Positions 32,739 through 42,748 of a stretch of 64,000 nucleotides of DNA are shown piece after piece. The stretch's first letter is position 1; every line of letters starts with the position of its first letter. This stretch comes from Thermomicrobiales bacterium. GTDB taxonomy: Bacteria > Chloroflexota > Chloroflexia > Thermomicrobiales > CFX8. Made by a program: the position numbers and the translations under genes. A model generated the notes under the pieces. That model did no database searches. It was not told where the DNA came from and was given only the letters and a program-made list of their open reading frames with translations. The DNA lies in contig JBAOIG010000003.1 of assembly GCA_037045155.1 (NCBI GenBank), forward strand, positions 620,001 to 684,000, read 5' to 3'.

Positions 32739-33806
32739 CTACAACTCCTCGGCTTCTGGGAGTAACAAAGTCATCCAGGCGTGAAGCGCGTAACGGTCGG
32801 TCATCCCCGAGATCACGTCAGCGGCACGGCGTTCAGCCGTTTCGTCGCCACGTGACGGCGCGATTCTCGCCGGTATCTCCGGCTCGTTGGCGACATAATA
32901 CGCGAACAACTCCTCGACCACAGTCTCGGCGTGGCGTGTCGTTGCCTGGAGGTTGACCGGGTGATAGACGCGCTCGAAGAGAAATGCGCGCATGATGTCC
33001 GCGGCCTCGAGCACAGGAGCGCTCATGGTGATCACTCGTCTGCCATCCACCGGTGAACTCAGCGCAGGGAGCGAGGCGGCCACGACATCACGGACGAGCG
33101 AATCGATGCGTTGACTGTGTGATACGCCGAGTGATTGTGCAACAGAGGAGGGGAGGTCATCGGCGGCGATGAGTCCTGCGCGAACCGCGTCGTCGAAGTC
33201 GTGGTTGATATAGGCAATGCCGTCGGCGATCTTGACGACCTGAGCTTCGGCAGTGGCTGGCGTGCCGGCCATTTCCCCGGCAATGCCTTCTTCCGGTTTC
33301 GAGTGCCTCAGGATGCCGTCGCGTGTTTCATCGGTGAGATTGAGGCCGAGACCATCCTTTTCCAGCAGATCGACGACTCGAAGGCTCTGCTCATTGTGAC
33401 GGAACCCTGGATAGACCCGGGCGAGCGCCCGTTCGCCAGCGTGGCCGAATGGAGTATGACCGAGGTCATGGCCGAGCCCGATCGCCTCGGTCAGATCCTC
33501 GTTCAGGTCAAGGGCGCGCGCGATCGTCCGCGCGATCTGTGTCACCTCCAGCGTGTGCGTCATTCGCGTCCGGACATGGTCGCCATCAGGCGACAGGAAC
33601 ACCTGTGTCTTGTGCTTCAGGCGGCGGAACGCCTTCGAGTGGAGAATGCGGTCACGGTCGCGCTGGAATGCGGTTCGCAAGTCTGACTCGTCCTCGGGGC
33701 TGCGGCGAGTTGCGTGTTTCGCCATCGCCGCAGCCGGCGCGAGCCATTCTCGTTCTCGTTCCTCGATTCGCTGGCGTACGTTCATGGCATGACCGTCCGT
33801 TATCAT
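32739..33806 (-). CDS. dgt: Deoxyguanosinetriphosphate triphosphohydrolase-like protein
   Basis: 355 residues, or 348 if the ATG at 33785 (MNVRQRIEERERE) is used, which has GGACGG at a better distance. HD-domain metal ligands are in MTHTLEV and IGLGHDLGHTPFGHAGE, with the remaining Asp in VKIADGIAYINHD. The family hydrolyses dNTPs to nucleosides and triphosphate, limiting dNTP pools. The DESDLRTAFQRDRDRILHS start is typical. A 13-bp element shared with the selenoprotein leader lies just upstream. Direct coupling to dnaG (3 bp) is common in Gram-positive and Chloroflexota genomes. Confidence 0.93.
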   Translation of the reverse strand: MITDGHAMNVRQRIEEREREWLAPAAAMAKHATRRSPEDESDLRTAFQRDRDRILHSKAFRRLKHKTQVFLSPDGDHVRTRMTHTLEVTQIARTIARALDLNEDLTEAIGLGHDLGHTPFGHAGERALARVYPGFRHNEQSLRVVDLLEKDGLGLNLTDETRDGILRHSKPEEGIAGEMAGTPATAEAQVVKIADGIAYINHDFDDAVRAGLIAADDLPSSVAQSLGVSHSQRIDSLVRDVVAASLPALSSPVDGRRVITMSAPVLEAADIMRAFLFERVYHPVNLQATTRHAETVVEELFAYYVANEPEIPARIAPSRGDETAERRAADVISGMTDRYALHAWMTLLLPEAEEL

Positions 33807-33818
33807 CGTCGGAATCTA

Positions 33819-33831
33819 GTGTACGTACAGT
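33819..33831 (-). promoter_or_regulatory. Shared 13-mer upstream of dgt
   Basis: On the minus strand this reads ACTGTACGTACAC, identical to 4495-4507 before the UGA-containing gene and in the same orientation to its downstream gene. It contains the palindrome TGTACGTACA, and a TACACT -10-like hexamer (33823-33818) overlaps it. Confidence 0.4.
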
Positions 33832-33851
33832 CATGCCATTCGTCTACGGGA

Positions 33852-36479
33852 CTACTTATCGCGCTCGGTGTCTCCAAGCGCGGCCTGCGCTGCCGCGAGA
33901 CGGGCGACGGGGACTCGGAACGGGGAGCACGAGACGTAGTTCAGCCCCGCCTGATGGCAGAATCGGACACTCGCTGGGTCTCCTCCGTGTTCTCCGCAAA
34001 TGCCGAGCTTGATATCAGGCCGAGTCGAGCGGCCTCGCTCCGTGGCGATCTCGATCAACTCTCCAACGCCGACCTGATCCAGCGTAACGAACGGATCGAC
34101 AGGCAGAATGCCATTCTCGACATACATCGGCAGGAACCGGCCGGCGTCATCACGGCTGAGGCCAAACGTCGTCTGCGTAAGATCATTGGTGCCGAACGAG
34201 AAGAATTCCGCCTGTTCCGCAATCTGAGCCGCAGTCAGCGCGGCGCGAGGAAGCTCGATCATCGTGCCAACTGAATAATCGACGACCACGCCATGCTCGG
34301 CGAAGACCTGCTTAGCGACCGTGTCAACAACCTCACGCTGGCGACGGAGTTCCTCGACATCAGCCACAAGGGGAATCATGATCTCCGGATGAACGACGAC
34401 GCCATCCTGGACGCAACGAGCAGCGGCGTTGAAGATCGCTCGCGCTTGCATCGCGGTGATCTCCGGATACGAAATCCCAAGGCGGCACCCGCGATGGCCG
34501 AGCATCGGGTTTGCCTCGCGGAGCGCGGCAGTCTTGTTTTGTACCTGCTCGACTGTCATGCCTGTTGCGTGCGCAAGCGTTTCAATGTCGTGTTCGGTAT
34601 GTGGCAGGAACTCGTGAAGCGGAGGATCGAGCGTTCGGATCGTGACCGGGAAGCCGTCCATGACGCGGAAGATGCCCTCGAAGTCCTCCTGCTGCATTGG
34701 CAGCAACCGATCGAGCGCCACGCTTCGCTCGGCGGAATTGGCGGCCATGATCATCTCCCGCATTGCCTGAATGCGGTCGCCTTCGAAGAACATGTGCTCC
34801 GTTCGGCACAACCCGATTCCCTCCGCGCCGAGTTCACGCGCCTTCGCGGCGTCGGCGGGAGTATCGGCATTCGCCCGGATCCCGAGGCGCCGGTCATTGT
34901 CGGCCCAGCCGAGAAGCGTCGCGACGCTGCCGCCGACGTTCGGTTCGATCGTCGGCACCTCGCCGAGCATCACCCTGCCAGAAGCGCCGTCGATCGTGAT
35001 GAAGTCGCCCTCGTGAAGCGTCTGACCGCCGACCTTGACCGTGCCCGCCCGATAGTCGATATCGAGCGCGCCACAGCCAGCCACACAGGGCTTGCCCATG
35101 CCACGCGCTACGACCGCCGCGTGCGATGTCATACCGCCACGAGCGGTGAGAACCGCCTGTGCCGCAACCATCCCGTGGAAGTCCTCGGGAGATGTCTCGA
35201 TGCGAACCAGAATCACTCGTTCGCCGTCGTCACCGAGGCGCTTGGCGTCGTCTGCATCGAATACGATCTTACCCGTAGCTGCGCCGGGACTGGCCGGCAG
35301 ACCGACCGCCAGCACCTCGGGGTGATAGGCCGGGTCGATCATTGGATGCAGCAGCTGGTCGAGCTGTGATGGCTCCACCCGCTGAATCGCTTCCTCTTTC
35401 GAGATCAACTCTTCGCCGACCATTGCGACGGCGATGTTGACCGCCGCCTGGCCGGTTCGCTTGCCAGTTCGGGTTTGCAGCATGAAGAGTCGCCCGTTCT
35501 GGATCGTGAACTCCACATCCTGCATCTCGCGGTAATGCCGCTCGAGCAAGGCGGTAATGTCCTGAAATGACGACCAGGCGACGGCAAACGCGGGAAGCGC
35601 TGCCATTTCGGAGATTGGCTGTGGAGTTCGAACCCCGGCGACGACATCTTCGCCCTGTGCGTTCACCAGAAACTCGCCGAAGATGCCATCCTCGCCTGTG
35701 GCCGGATTGCGGGTGAAGGCAACGCCTGTCGCGCTGTCCTGGCCCAGATTGCCAAACACCATCGCTTGTATGTTGACGGCAGTTCCGAGATCATGTGGGA
35801 TCTGATTCTGGTTGCGATAGTTGATCGCGCGGCGGTTGTTCCACGAGCCGAAGACGGCCTCGATCGACCCGCGCAGTTGATCCCACGGATCCTGCGGGAA
35901 CTCACGCCCGGTATCGCGGAGCACGATCCTTTTGAACTCAATGACCAGCTCGGATAGCGCAATGGCCGACAGCTCGTAGTCCAGCCGTACCCGTTCTCGA
36001 CGCTTCAGTGCGTCGATCGCGTCTTCGAAGTGGTCGCTTTCGACGTTCATCACGACTTTGGCATACATCTGAATCAGCCGTCGGTAGCAGTCCCAGGCGA
36101 ATCGTTCGTCGGCACTGGCCGCCAGGCCGGCCACCGTCTGATCGTTCAGACCCAGATTGAGGATGGTGTCCATCATGCCAGGCATCGAGAACTTGGCGCC
36201 CGAACGGACCGAGACCAGGAGTGGATTGGTCAGATCACCCAGCTTTCGATCGAGCTGCGCTTCGATCGACGCCACGCCGTCGACGACCTCGGCCCAGAGC
36301 CCATCCGGAAGTGCTCCGTCGGTTGCCAGATAGGCTCGGCAGGCATCGGTGGTGACGGTGAATCCTGGAGGAACGGGCAGCCCCAGGTGGGTCATTTCGG
36401 CGAGGTTGGCGCCCTTGCCACCGAGAAGATCCTTGTTCGCGCCATCGCCCTGGTCGAATGCCGATACCCATTGAGCCAT
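33852..36479 (-). CDS. ppdK: Pyruvate, phosphate dikinase
   Basis: 875 residues, the usual length. It interconverts pyruvate + ATP + Pi and PEP + AMP + PPi. N-terminal ATP-grasp: LLGGKGANLAEMT, SVRSGAKFSMPGMMDT and VQAMVFGN as IQAMVFGNLG. The swivelling phosphohistidine domain has GGMTSHAAVVARGMGKPCVAG. The C-terminal PEP/pyruvate TIM barrel has GIGLCRTEHMFF, GHRGCRLGI, FSFGTNDLTQTT and GICGEHGGDP. It starts 12 bp after pcrA and ends 45 bp before dgt, so it probably shares their transcript although its metabolism is unrelated. Confidence 0.97.
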   Translation of the reverse strand: MAQWVSAFDQGDGANKDLLGGKGANLAEMTHLGLPVPPGFTVTTDACRAYLATDGALPDGLWAEVVDGVASIEAQLDRKLGDLTNPLLVSVRSGAKFSMPGMMDTILNLGLNDQTVAGLAASADERFAWDCYRRLIQMYAKVVMNVESDHFEDAIDALKRRERVRLDYELSAIALSELVIEFKRIVLRDTGREFPQDPWDQLRGSIEAVFGSWNNRRAINYRNQNQIPHDLGTAVNIQAMVFGNLGQDSATGVAFTRNPATGEDGIFGEFLVNAQGEDVVAGVRTPQPISEMAALPAFAVAWSSFQDITALLERHYREMQDVEFTIQNGRLFMLQTRTGKRTGQAAVNIAVAMVGEELISKEEAIQRVEPSQLDQLLHPMIDPAYHPEVLAVGLPASPGAATGKIVFDADDAKRLGDDGERVILVRIETSPEDFHGMVAAQAVLTARGGMTSHAAVVARGMGKPCVAGCGALDIDYRAGTVKVGGQTLHEGDFITIDGASGRVMLGEVPTIEPNVGGSVATLLGWADNDRRLGIRANADTPADAAKARELGAEGIGLCRTEHMFFEGDRIQAMREMIMAANSAERSVALDRLLPMQQEDFEGIFRVMDGFPVTIRTLDPPLHEFLPHTEHDIETLAHATGMTVEQVQNKTAALREANPMLGHRGCRLGISYPEITAMQARAIFNAAARCVQDGVVVHPEIMIPLVADVEELRRQREVVDTVAKQVFAEHGVVVDYSVGTMIELPRAALTAAQIAEQAEFFSFGTNDLTQTTFGLSRDDAGRFLPMYVENGILPVDPFVTLDQVGVGELIEIATERGRSTRPDIKLGICGEHGGDPASVRFCHQAGLNYVSCSPFRVPVARLAAAQAALGDTERDK

Positions 36480-36491
36480 CTGCTGCCTCCG

Positions 36492-38693
36492 TTATTCCTG
36501 GTCGATCGTAAGGTTTGCAAGACTCCCGATCAGCCGCTTCTCCCCATACCGCTTGAACTCGACCGTAATCTCCTGGTCGCCACCGCGGTCGGTAGCGCTT
36601 GTCACAATCCCGTCGCCGAACTTCACATGGAAGACGCGCTGGCCGGCCACTACGCGGATCGAGGCTGGCGCTGGAATCGCGTCTGGAACCAGCAGCTTGC
36701 GCGTCGTCGCCCGCGCAGGCTCGTGGCTCCGACTGCCAGCAGCCAACGAGCTGGCTGGGATTGATGACAGAAATGACGATGGCGCAGAAGGTTCAACGCC
36801 ACCAAATCGCGACCTCCGAAAGGCGTGGCTGATATAGAGCCTCTCCTTAGCTCGTGTGATGCCGACATAGAACAGCCGACGTTCTTCCTCCAGCATGGCC
36901 GGATTCTCGGTAATCGACCGCTGGTGCGGAATCAATCCTTCCTCGACGCCGGTGAGGAAGATGACTGGAAACTCCAACCCCTTGACGGCATGCAAGGTGA
37001 TCAAAGTCACCTTCTCGCGCACCTCCTCGATGGTGTCGGCGTCGCTGACGAGCGCAACCTCAGTGAGGAAGATGGCAAGCCGTTCTTCTGGCGCCTCGTC
37101 ATCGAACCGTTCGAGGTTCGCGCGAAGCTGCTGGAGATTTTCCCAGCGAGCCATCGCTTCGTCGTCACCTGCGGTGAAGTATCCCGCGTATCCCGTCTCC
37201 TCGATGGCACGATCGAACAGCTCCGACAACGGCATCGTGGGCTCGAGTTCGCGCAACGAACCGACCCTCTCGCGCATCCCGATCAGCAGCTTGACCGCGC
37301 GTGAGGCGAGCGCAGGGCCGCCGGCATCGCCAACAGCGTCGAGAGCCGCCCCGGAGCCCAGGTCGTGCGAACGAGCCCACCCCTCAAGATCGCTGAGCGT
37401 CTTGGCCCCGATCCCTGCGCCAAGTGGATATTCCGCTACGACGCGCTGGAAGGCCGCGAAGTCGTCCGGGTTAGCGATCAATCTCAAGAGCGCGAGGGCG
37501 TCCTTGATCTCCTTTCGCTCGTAGAACCGCACTCCACCGATCAGCTGGTACGGGATTGACGCGCGGATGAGCGCTTCCTCGATCGGCCGGCTCTGCCAGT
37601 TGGTGCGATACAGCACAGCGATGTCGCTGCCTGTGTATTGGCCGCGCTCGGTGAGACTCTGAATCTCCTCGACGACATAGCGCGCTTCCTGTGCCTCGTC
37701 GAAGCACTCACGCAGGACGATCTTCTCCCCGGCTTGATTCGACGTCCGAAGCTTGCGGTCGATGCGCTGAACGTTTTCGCGAATGACACCGTCGGCGGCG
37801 CTCAGAATCTCCGGTGTCGAGCGGTAGTTTTCCTCGAGGTGGATCTCGACAGCGTCAGGGAAGTCCTCTTTGAACGTCAGGATATTGCGGATGTCCGCGG
37901 CTCGCCAGCCGTAGATCGACTGGTCGGGATCGCCGACAACGCAGATGTTGCGATGCTCGGCTGCTAACTCTTTGACCAGCAAGTACTGGATACGGTTGGT
38001 GTCCTGGTATTCATCGACCAGGACGTAGTGATATCGATTGCGAAGCGCCGCAAGCGCCTCTGGCGACTCGTACAACAGCCGTAAGGCTGTGGTCAGCAGG
38101 TCGTCGAAATCCAGCGCCTGTCGCCGCCGCAGTGTCTGCTGGTAGACGGGGTAGACGCGAGCAACAACTTCCTCGAAGTAGCTCTCGACTGAATCTGTGA
38201 ACTCTGTCGGGCCGATATTGAGGCTCTTCGCGCGCGAGATCATGCTGAGAATTGCGCGCGGGGAGAAGTGCTTCGGGCTGATATCCAGCTGGTCCATCGC
38301 CGATTTCACGGCGCCCATCTGATCACCGTCGTCGTAGATGACGAACCGGGGATCGACGCCGATGAGATGGCCGTATTGTCGGAGCACGCGAGCGCAAAAG
38401 CCGTGGAACGTGCCGAGCATGACCCAACGAGCGCGGTCGCCCACGAGATGCTCGACGCGCTCTCGCATCTCGCGCGCCGCCTTGTTGGTGAATGTAACAG
38501 CAAGGATGTTCCACGGCGCGACGCCGTGACCCTGGATCAGGTTCGCGATCCGGACCGTCAGCACTCGCGTCTTGCCGCTCCCCGGGCCTGCGACGATGAG
38601 GACCGGACCGTCGGTCGTTGTTACCGCCGCTCGTTGCTCGGCGTTAAGATCCTGCAACAGCGTCGACCCCGCGGTGTCCTGGGCGCCAAGCAT
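36492..38693 (-). CDS. pcrA: ATP-dependent DNA helicase PcrA/UvrD
   Basis: 733 residues. Superfamily-1A 3'-5' helicase of nucleotide excision and mismatch repair and of replication restart. Motifs in order: AGPGSGKTRVL (Walker A, about 35-45), TFTNKAAREM, VDEYQDTN, VGDPDQSIYGWR, LEENYRST, TLHAVKGLEFPVIF and YVGITRAKERL. The C-terminus has the PcrA Tudor-like domain (VFHVKFGDGIV). ATG 38693 is preferred over 38714 because GGGGA sits 4 nt upstream. A TACAAT -10 is at 38764-38759. It heads the pcrA-ppdK-dgt-dnaG run. Confidence 0.97.
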   Translation of the reverse strand: MLGAQDTAGSTLLQDLNAEQRAAVTTTDGPVLIVAGPGSGKTRVLTVRIANLIQGHGVAPWNILAVTFTNKAAREMRERVEHLVGDRARWVMLGTFHGFCARVLRQYGHLIGVDPRFVIYDDGDQMGAVKSAMDQLDISPKHFSPRAILSMISRAKSLNIGPTEFTDSVESYFEEVVARVYPVYQQTLRRRQALDFDDLLTTALRLLYESPEALAALRNRYHYVLVDEYQDTNRIQYLLVKELAAEHRNICVVGDPDQSIYGWRAADIRNILTFKEDFPDAVEIHLEENYRSTPEILSAADGVIRENVQRIDRKLRTSNQAGEKIVLRECFDEAQEARYVVEEIQSLTERGQYTGSDIAVLYRTNWQSRPIEEALIRASIPYQLIGGVRFYERKEIKDALALLRLIANPDDFAAFQRVVAEYPLGAGIGAKTLSDLEGWARSHDLGSGAALDAVGDAGGPALASRAVKLLIGMRERVGSLRELEPTMPLSELFDRAIEETGYAGYFTAGDDEAMARWENLQQLRANLERFDDEAPEERLAIFLTEVALVSDADTIEEVREKVTLITLHAVKGLEFPVIFLTGVEEGLIPHQRSITENPAMLEEERRLFYVGITRAKERLYISHAFRRSRFGGVEPSAPSSFLSSIPASSLAAGSRSHEPARATTRKLLVPDAIPAPASIRVVAGQRVFHVKFGDGIVTSATDRGGDQEITVEFKRYGEKRLIGSLANLTIDQE

Positions 38694-38758
38694 TGAATCC
38701 CCGTTCGATCGCATTCTGTTTGGAGCCGTGGCCGGACGATCCCCGGCAACGAGTGCTG

Positions 38759-38764
38759 ATTGTA
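38759..38764 (-). promoter_or_regulatory. Predicted -10 box of pcrA
   Basis: TACAAT on the minus strand, 65 bp before the chosen ATG. No convincing -35. Confidence 0.4.
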
Positions 38765-38790
38765 CCCGACTGTCTGTGTGGACCCTGTGG

Positions 38791-38820
38791 TTGTTGCGAT
38801 TGAAATTGGGTTGATATGCT
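38791..38820 (+). promoter_or_regulatory. Promoter of tRNA-Met
   Basis: TTGTTG (38791-38796), an 18-bp spacer and TATGCT (38815-38820), 16 bp before the tRNA. Confidence 0.5.
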
Positions 38821-38836
38821 TACAGCCGTTGACCGA

Positions 38837-38911
38837 GCCGGTGTAGCTCAGCGGCAGAGCAGGGGACTCATAAGCCCTTGGTCGCAGGTTCGATTCCCGC
38901 CACCGGCACCA
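38837..38911 (+). tRNA. tRNA-Met (CAU), CCA encoded
   Basis: Acceptor GCCGGTG/CACCGGC, anticodon loop CTCATAA, D-arm GCTC/GAGC, and ACCA encoded. The anticodon and T stems have one mismatch each. It is not initiator-like, since it lacks the C1-A72 mismatch and the GGG/CCC anticodon stem. It could be elongator Met or the lysidine-modified Ile2. Confidence 0.88.
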
Positions 38912-38923
38912 ACCCACCGATCC

Positions 38924-38953
38924 CGACAATCGCGCCGAATGGCGCGATTGTCG
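38924..38953 (+). terminator. Terminator hairpin after tRNA-Met
   Basis: CGACAATCGCGCC (38924-38936) pairs perfectly with GGCGCGATTGTCG (38941-38953) around a GAAT loop, with tail TTCCCC. It lies just before the tilS ribosome-binding site. Confidence 0.6.
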
Positions 38954-38974
38954 TTCCCCGCAACCGAGGTGACC

Positions 38975-40018
38975 GTGAGCGACTACTCGATTGCCAATCT
39001 GAACGCGAGTCGTTTTGCCCACGATCTCGCGGTGACGAATCTGCAATGGGACCAGCCCGTAGCGATTGCCTGCTCGGGCGGCGTCGATTCAACCGCGCTA
39101 TTGCTCCTGTCCGTGTTGGCCCGTCCGGAACACGTTGCTCCGTTCGTCGTGGTTCATGTTAATCATCTGATGCGGTCGGGGTCTGAGGCCGATGCGTTGC
39201 TTGTCGCTGGGCTGTGCGCCTCGTTGGAGGCGCCGTTTGTGTACGCCACGGTCGATGCCGACTGGCAGATCGGAGATCATGTCGCGGAGCATCGTCTCCG
39301 GAGCGCCCGATTCGAAGCGCTTGGGCGTATCACCAGCGTGCTGGGAATAGACACGATTGTCACTGCGCACACGATGGACGACCAGGTTGAGACGATCCTC
39401 ATGCGTCTGTTCGGCGGCGCGGCTCCCTCGGGCGCGAGCGGCATGCGGCCCGAGGTGACGATAGGGACCGCGGCCGGCCCGCTGCGCGTGCTTCGACCGC
39501 TGCTCGGCGTCACCCGTCGCGAGCTTGTCGAGATCCTCGATCTGGCGCAAATTGTCCCGACGATCGACCCAAGTAATTCGGATATTCGGTATCGACGGAA
39601 CGCGCTCCGCAGCTCGATCATTCCGTCGCTACGCGACATCTTCCCGGGGTTCCCAGCGACGTTTTTGCGATCGATTGAGCTCGCCAGGCTCGACGCTGAG
39701 GTGGTGGACTCGCTCGCGATAGCTGAGCTCGGCCGGTTGATCATCGAGACGGATCATGGGGTGGCGATCGTCCGCGCGTCGTTTCGTGCGTTACCACGCG
39801 CCGTAGCGACGCGAATCGTCATCGCAGTGGCCTGCCGTGTTTCCGTGGCGATGGACGGCGACTCGCGTGAGTTGACGACGGAACGCATCACCGCAGTGGT
39901 GGAGGCGGCCGGCGGGAGGACCGGATCGTTGATCCAGTTACCCTATGGCGTGGATGTCCGCATCGATCGTGAAGTTCTCGTATTCATGCCGCGAAGCGCA
40001 GGAGATGTCGAATGGTAG
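38975..40018 (+). CDS. tilS: tRNA(Ile)-lysidine synthetase
   Basis: 347 residues. It adenylates and lysinylates C34 of tRNA-Ile2(CAU) so it reads AUA. The PP-loop SGGVDS is at residues 34-39, followed by VVHVNHLMRSGSEAD, GIDTIVTAHTMDDQVETILMRL (given here as VTAHTMDDQVETILMR), LRPLLGV and DPSNSDIRYRRNALR. The C-terminal region is shorter than in E. coli, as in many Gram-positives. GTG 38975 is preferred because GAGG is 5 nt upstream. GTG 38969 is the alternative. It overlaps hpt by 7 bp. Confidence 0.94.
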   Translation: MSDYSIANLNASRFAHDLAVTNLQWDQPVAIACSGGVDSTALLLLSVLARPEHVAPFVVVHVNHLMRSGSEADALLVAGLCASLEAPFVYATVDADWQIGDHVAEHRLRSARFEALGRITSVLGIDTIVTAHTMDDQVETILMRLFGGAAPSGASGMRPEVTIGTAAGPLRVLRPLLGVTRRELVEILDLAQIVPTIDPSNSDIRYRRNALRSSIIPSLRDIFPGFPATFLRSIELARLDAEVVDSLAIAELGRLIIETDHGVAIVRASFRALPRAVATRIVIAVACRVSVAMDGDSRELTTERITAVVEAAGGRTGSLIQLPYGVDVRIDREVLVFMPRSAGDVEW

Positions 40019-40572
40019 ACGACTCGAATCTCATGGCAGGAATATCCCGCGAGCTGGTGTCCGAGGATCAGATCCGGCAGCGGGTTACCGAGCTTGGCGC
40101 GGAGCTCGCCGAGATCTACCGTGGCCGGCGGCCACTGCTCGTCGGCGTCCTTACCGGCGCGTTCGTCTTCATGGCGGATCTCTGTCGCGCGATGCAGATT
40201 CCGCTCGACGTTGAGTTCATGGCCGTGTCAAGCTATGGCGAGTCGACACAGACGAGCGGCGTCGTGAAGATCCTGAAGGATCTGGATAGCCCGATCGAAG
40301 GTCGGGACCTCCTGATTGTCGAGGACATTATCGATAGCGGGCTGACACTCGCCTATCTTCTCGACGTGCTGGAACGCCGCGGCCCCCGCGATATCAAGGT
40401 CGTTGCCTTATTGATGAAGGACCGCGAATATCTGGCGAGCGTGCGAGTGGATTATTGCGGCTTCACGATTCCCGACGAGTTTGTCGTCGGTTACGGACTT
40501 GATGTCGCCAACCGGTATCGCAACCTGAGCTTCGTCGGCGTCTACGGCGAATCGGTGAACGCCGAAAAGTAG
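40012..40572 (+). CDS. hpt: Hypoxanthine phosphoribosyltransferase
   Basis: 186 residues. Purine salvage enzyme making IMP/GMP from hypoxanthine/guanine and PRPP. The PRPP-binding loop LLIVEDIIDSGLT is at about 100-112, with VGVLTGAFVFMADL before it and the purine-site PDEFVVGYGLD after it. The ATG lies inside the tilS stop region (7-bp overlap), the classical tilS-hpt-ftsH order of many bacteria. The identification is secure. Confidence 0.97.
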   Translation: MVDDSNLMAGISRELVSEDQIRQRVTELGAELAEIYRGRRPLLVGVLTGAFVFMADLCRAMQIPLDVEFMAVSSYGESTQTSGVVKILKDLDSPIEGRDLLIVEDIIDSGLTLAYLLDVLERRGPRDIKVVALLMKDREYLASVRVDYCGFTIPDEFVVGYGLDVANRYRNLSFVGVYGESVNAEK

Positions 40573-40588
40573 GGCAATTTCATCCTGC

Positions 40589-40594
40589 TATAAT
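40589..40594 (+). promoter_or_regulatory. Predicted -10 box of ftsH
   Basis: A perfect TATAAT (GCTATAAT), 82 bp before the ftsH ATG, so ftsH has its own promoter in addition to tilS-hpt read-through. Confidence 0.55.
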
Positions 40595-40676
40595 CCAGTT
40601 ACGCTGTTTCGCTCGCGCGCTGGCTGTGCTTCAACGGCTCCGGATTATAGAGCGGAACGCTATCAGAGGACACTCC

Positions 40677-42614
40677 ATGACCGACAATAAATGGCTCCGA
40701 AACGGCTTTGTCTGGATCATCCTGATCATAGCGGTAATCGCGCTCTGGTTCATGGTGACCAGTGGCGGAGAACGGACTCAATCGCGGGATCTAAGCAGCA
40801 TTGCGGCGGATATTCGATCGGGCCAGGTGGCACGGTTGGAGCAGTCCGAAGATTCCAGCAAGGTGATGGTCTTTTACAAGGGCTCTGACCAGGTCGAGAC
40901 GTTCCGCCTGCCCCCGAACGTCAACATCTACGATGCGCTATTGCAGTACGGCGTTGAGCCGAGCGATGTCGACATCAACATCAAAGCGGCCAGCCAATGG
41001 GGGAACTGGCTCGGATTGTTGACCTTCATCCTTCCGACAGTAATTCTGATCGGGATCGTCGTTTTCATGATGCGGCAGGCGCAGGGCAGCAATAGCCAGG
41101 CTATGTCATTCGGTAAGAGCCGGGCGCGAATGTTCACTGGCAACAAGCCGACGGTGACATTCGCTGACGTCGCCGGCGTCAACGAAGCCAAGGAGGAGCT
41201 CGTCGAGGTCGTCGAGTTCCTGAAGTATCCCGAGAAGTTCTCGGCGCTTGGCGCCCGTATTCCACGTGGAGTCTTGCTCGTTGGCCCGCCGGGCACCGGG
41301 AAGACACTGCTGTCCCGCGCGGTGGCCGGCGAGGCTGGCGTGCCGTTCTTCAGCATCTCCGGGTCGGAGTTCGTCGAGATGTTCGTCGGCGTTGGCGCAT
41401 CCCGCGTTCGTGACCTCTTCGATCAGGCGAAGCGCAACGCTCCGTGCATCGTCTTTGTCGACGAGATCGACGCGGTTGGTCGCCAGCGAGGGGCTGGTCT
41501 GGGTGGCAGCCACGATGAGCGCGAGCAGACACTGAATCAGATCCTGGTCGAGATGGATGGCTTCGACAGTGCGACCAACGTCATCGTGATCGCGGCAACG
41601 AACCGGCCCGATGTCCTCGATCCTGCGCTACTTCGTCCCGGGCGCTTTGACCGTCAGGTGATCCTTGATCGACCCGATATCGCCGGCCGGCTCGCTGTCC
41701 TTGAGGTGCATTCCCGCGGGAAGCCGTTCGAGGACGATATCGCGCTGGAGGATCTGGCTCGTCAGACGCCGGGCTTCTCCGGCGCGGATCTGGAGAACCT
41801 CGTCAATGAATCGGCGATCCTCGCGGCGCGACGAAACAAGAAAACGATCGGACGCAGTGAGCTGGCCGAGGCGATCGATCGCGTCGTTGCTGGTCCACAG
41901 CGGAAGAGTCGTGTGATCAGCGAGCGCGAGAAGCTCATGACTGCCTACCACGAAGCAGGGCATGCGCTCGTGGCGCGGATGCTTCCATATGCGGATCCGG
42001 TGCGGAAGGTCTCGATCGTTGCCCGCGGGATGATGGGTGGCTACACGAGCGTTGTCCCTGACGAGGATCGGTTCTTCTGGACCAAACGCCAGTTTGAGGA
42101 CATGCTGGCCTACATCATGGGCGGTCGTGTTGCCGAGGAGATCATCTTCAACGAAATGTCGACTGGCGCTTCCAACGACATCGAACGCGCGACCGGGCTA
42201 GCCCGGAAGATGGTGACTGAGTACGGGATGAGCCCGACACTCGGCCCACTCGCGTTCGGGAAGAAAGAGGAGCTGGTTTTCCTCGGACGTGAGATCAACG
42301 AGCAACGCAACTACTCCGATGAGGTCGCGTTTCAGATTGACCAGGAGATCCGCCAACTCATCAATAATGCATATGCACAGGCCCACCAGGTGCTGAGCGA
42401 CCACCGTGCCAACCTTGAGGCGATTGCGATGTTGCTGATGGAGAACGAGACAGTGGATGCCGAGCAGCTCGAAGCGCTGTTCGACTCACCGAAGCCACAA
42501 CCGACACTCCACGGACCATCAAATCTGCCGGCGCCAGTCACGGGCGCTGAGTGGACAGAGCGGCGGGAACCGGATCCGGCCCCGCGTCTTCGTCCCCAGC
42601 CGGCATCTGGTTAG
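40677..42614 (+). CDS. ftsH: ATP-dependent zinc metalloprotease FtsH
   Basis: 645 residues. Membrane AAA+ protease for quality control. Transmembrane segments at about 11-28 and 112-132 flank a small outer domain. The AAA module has Walker A GPPGTGKT (203-210), Walker [15 protein letters not shown] and the [22 protein letters not shown] (shown as [16 protein letters not shown]). The protease domain has the zinc motif HEAGH. ATG 40677 is chosen for the AGAGGA upstream. The Pro/Arg-rich C-terminus is dispensable. It ends at a hairpin shared with tRNA-Ala. Confidence 0.97.
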   Translation: MTDNKWLRNGFVWIILIIAVIALWFMVTSGGERTQSRDLSSIAADIRSGQVARLEQSEDSSKVMVFYKGSDQVETFRLPPNVNIYDALLQYGVEPSDVDINIKAASQWGNWLGLLTFILPTVILIGIVVFMMRQAQGSNSQAMSFGKSRARMFTGNKPTVTFADVAGVNEAKEELVEVVEFLKYPEKFSALGARIPRGVLLVGPPGTGKTLLSRAVAGEAGVPFFSISGSEFVEMFVGVGASRVRDLFDQAKRNAPCIVFVDEIDAVGRQRGAGLGGSHDEREQTLNQILVEMDGFDSATNVIVIAATNRPDVLDPALLRPGRFDRQVILDRPDIAGRLAVLEVHSRGKPFEDDIALEDLARQTPGFSGADLENLVNESAILAARRNKKTIGRSELAEAIDRVVAGPQRKSRVISEREKLMTAYHEAGHALVARMLPYADPVRKVSIVARGMMGGYTSVVPDEDRFFWTKRQFEDMLAYIMGGRVAEEIIFNEMSTGASNDIERATGLARKMVTEYGMSPTLGPLAFGKKEELVFLGREINEQRNYSDEVAFQIDQEIRQLINNAYAQAHQVLSDHRANLEAIAMLLMENETVDAEQLEALFDSPKPQPTLHGPSNLPAPVTGAEWTERREPDPAPRLRPQPASG

Positions 42615-42633
42615 TCTCGAATCTCAAAAACAG

Positions 42634-42661
42634 CGACGGCGGCCGAAGTCGGCCGCCGTCG
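42634..42661 (-). terminator. Terminator between ftsH and tRNA-Ala
   Basis: CGACGGCGGCC-GAAGTC-GGCCGCCGTCG, an 11-bp perfect stem. On the minus strand it is followed by CTGTTTTTG, so it mainly ends tRNA-Ala. On the plus strand it follows ftsH. Confidence 0.7.
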
Positions 42662-42675
42662 TTGCGTTCATGGGG

Positions 42676-42748
<73 letters not shown>

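Noticed and set aside
33449..34012. Plus-strand frame across the dgt/ppdK junction
   Set aside because: It is antisense to two secure genes and shows no recognisable domain.
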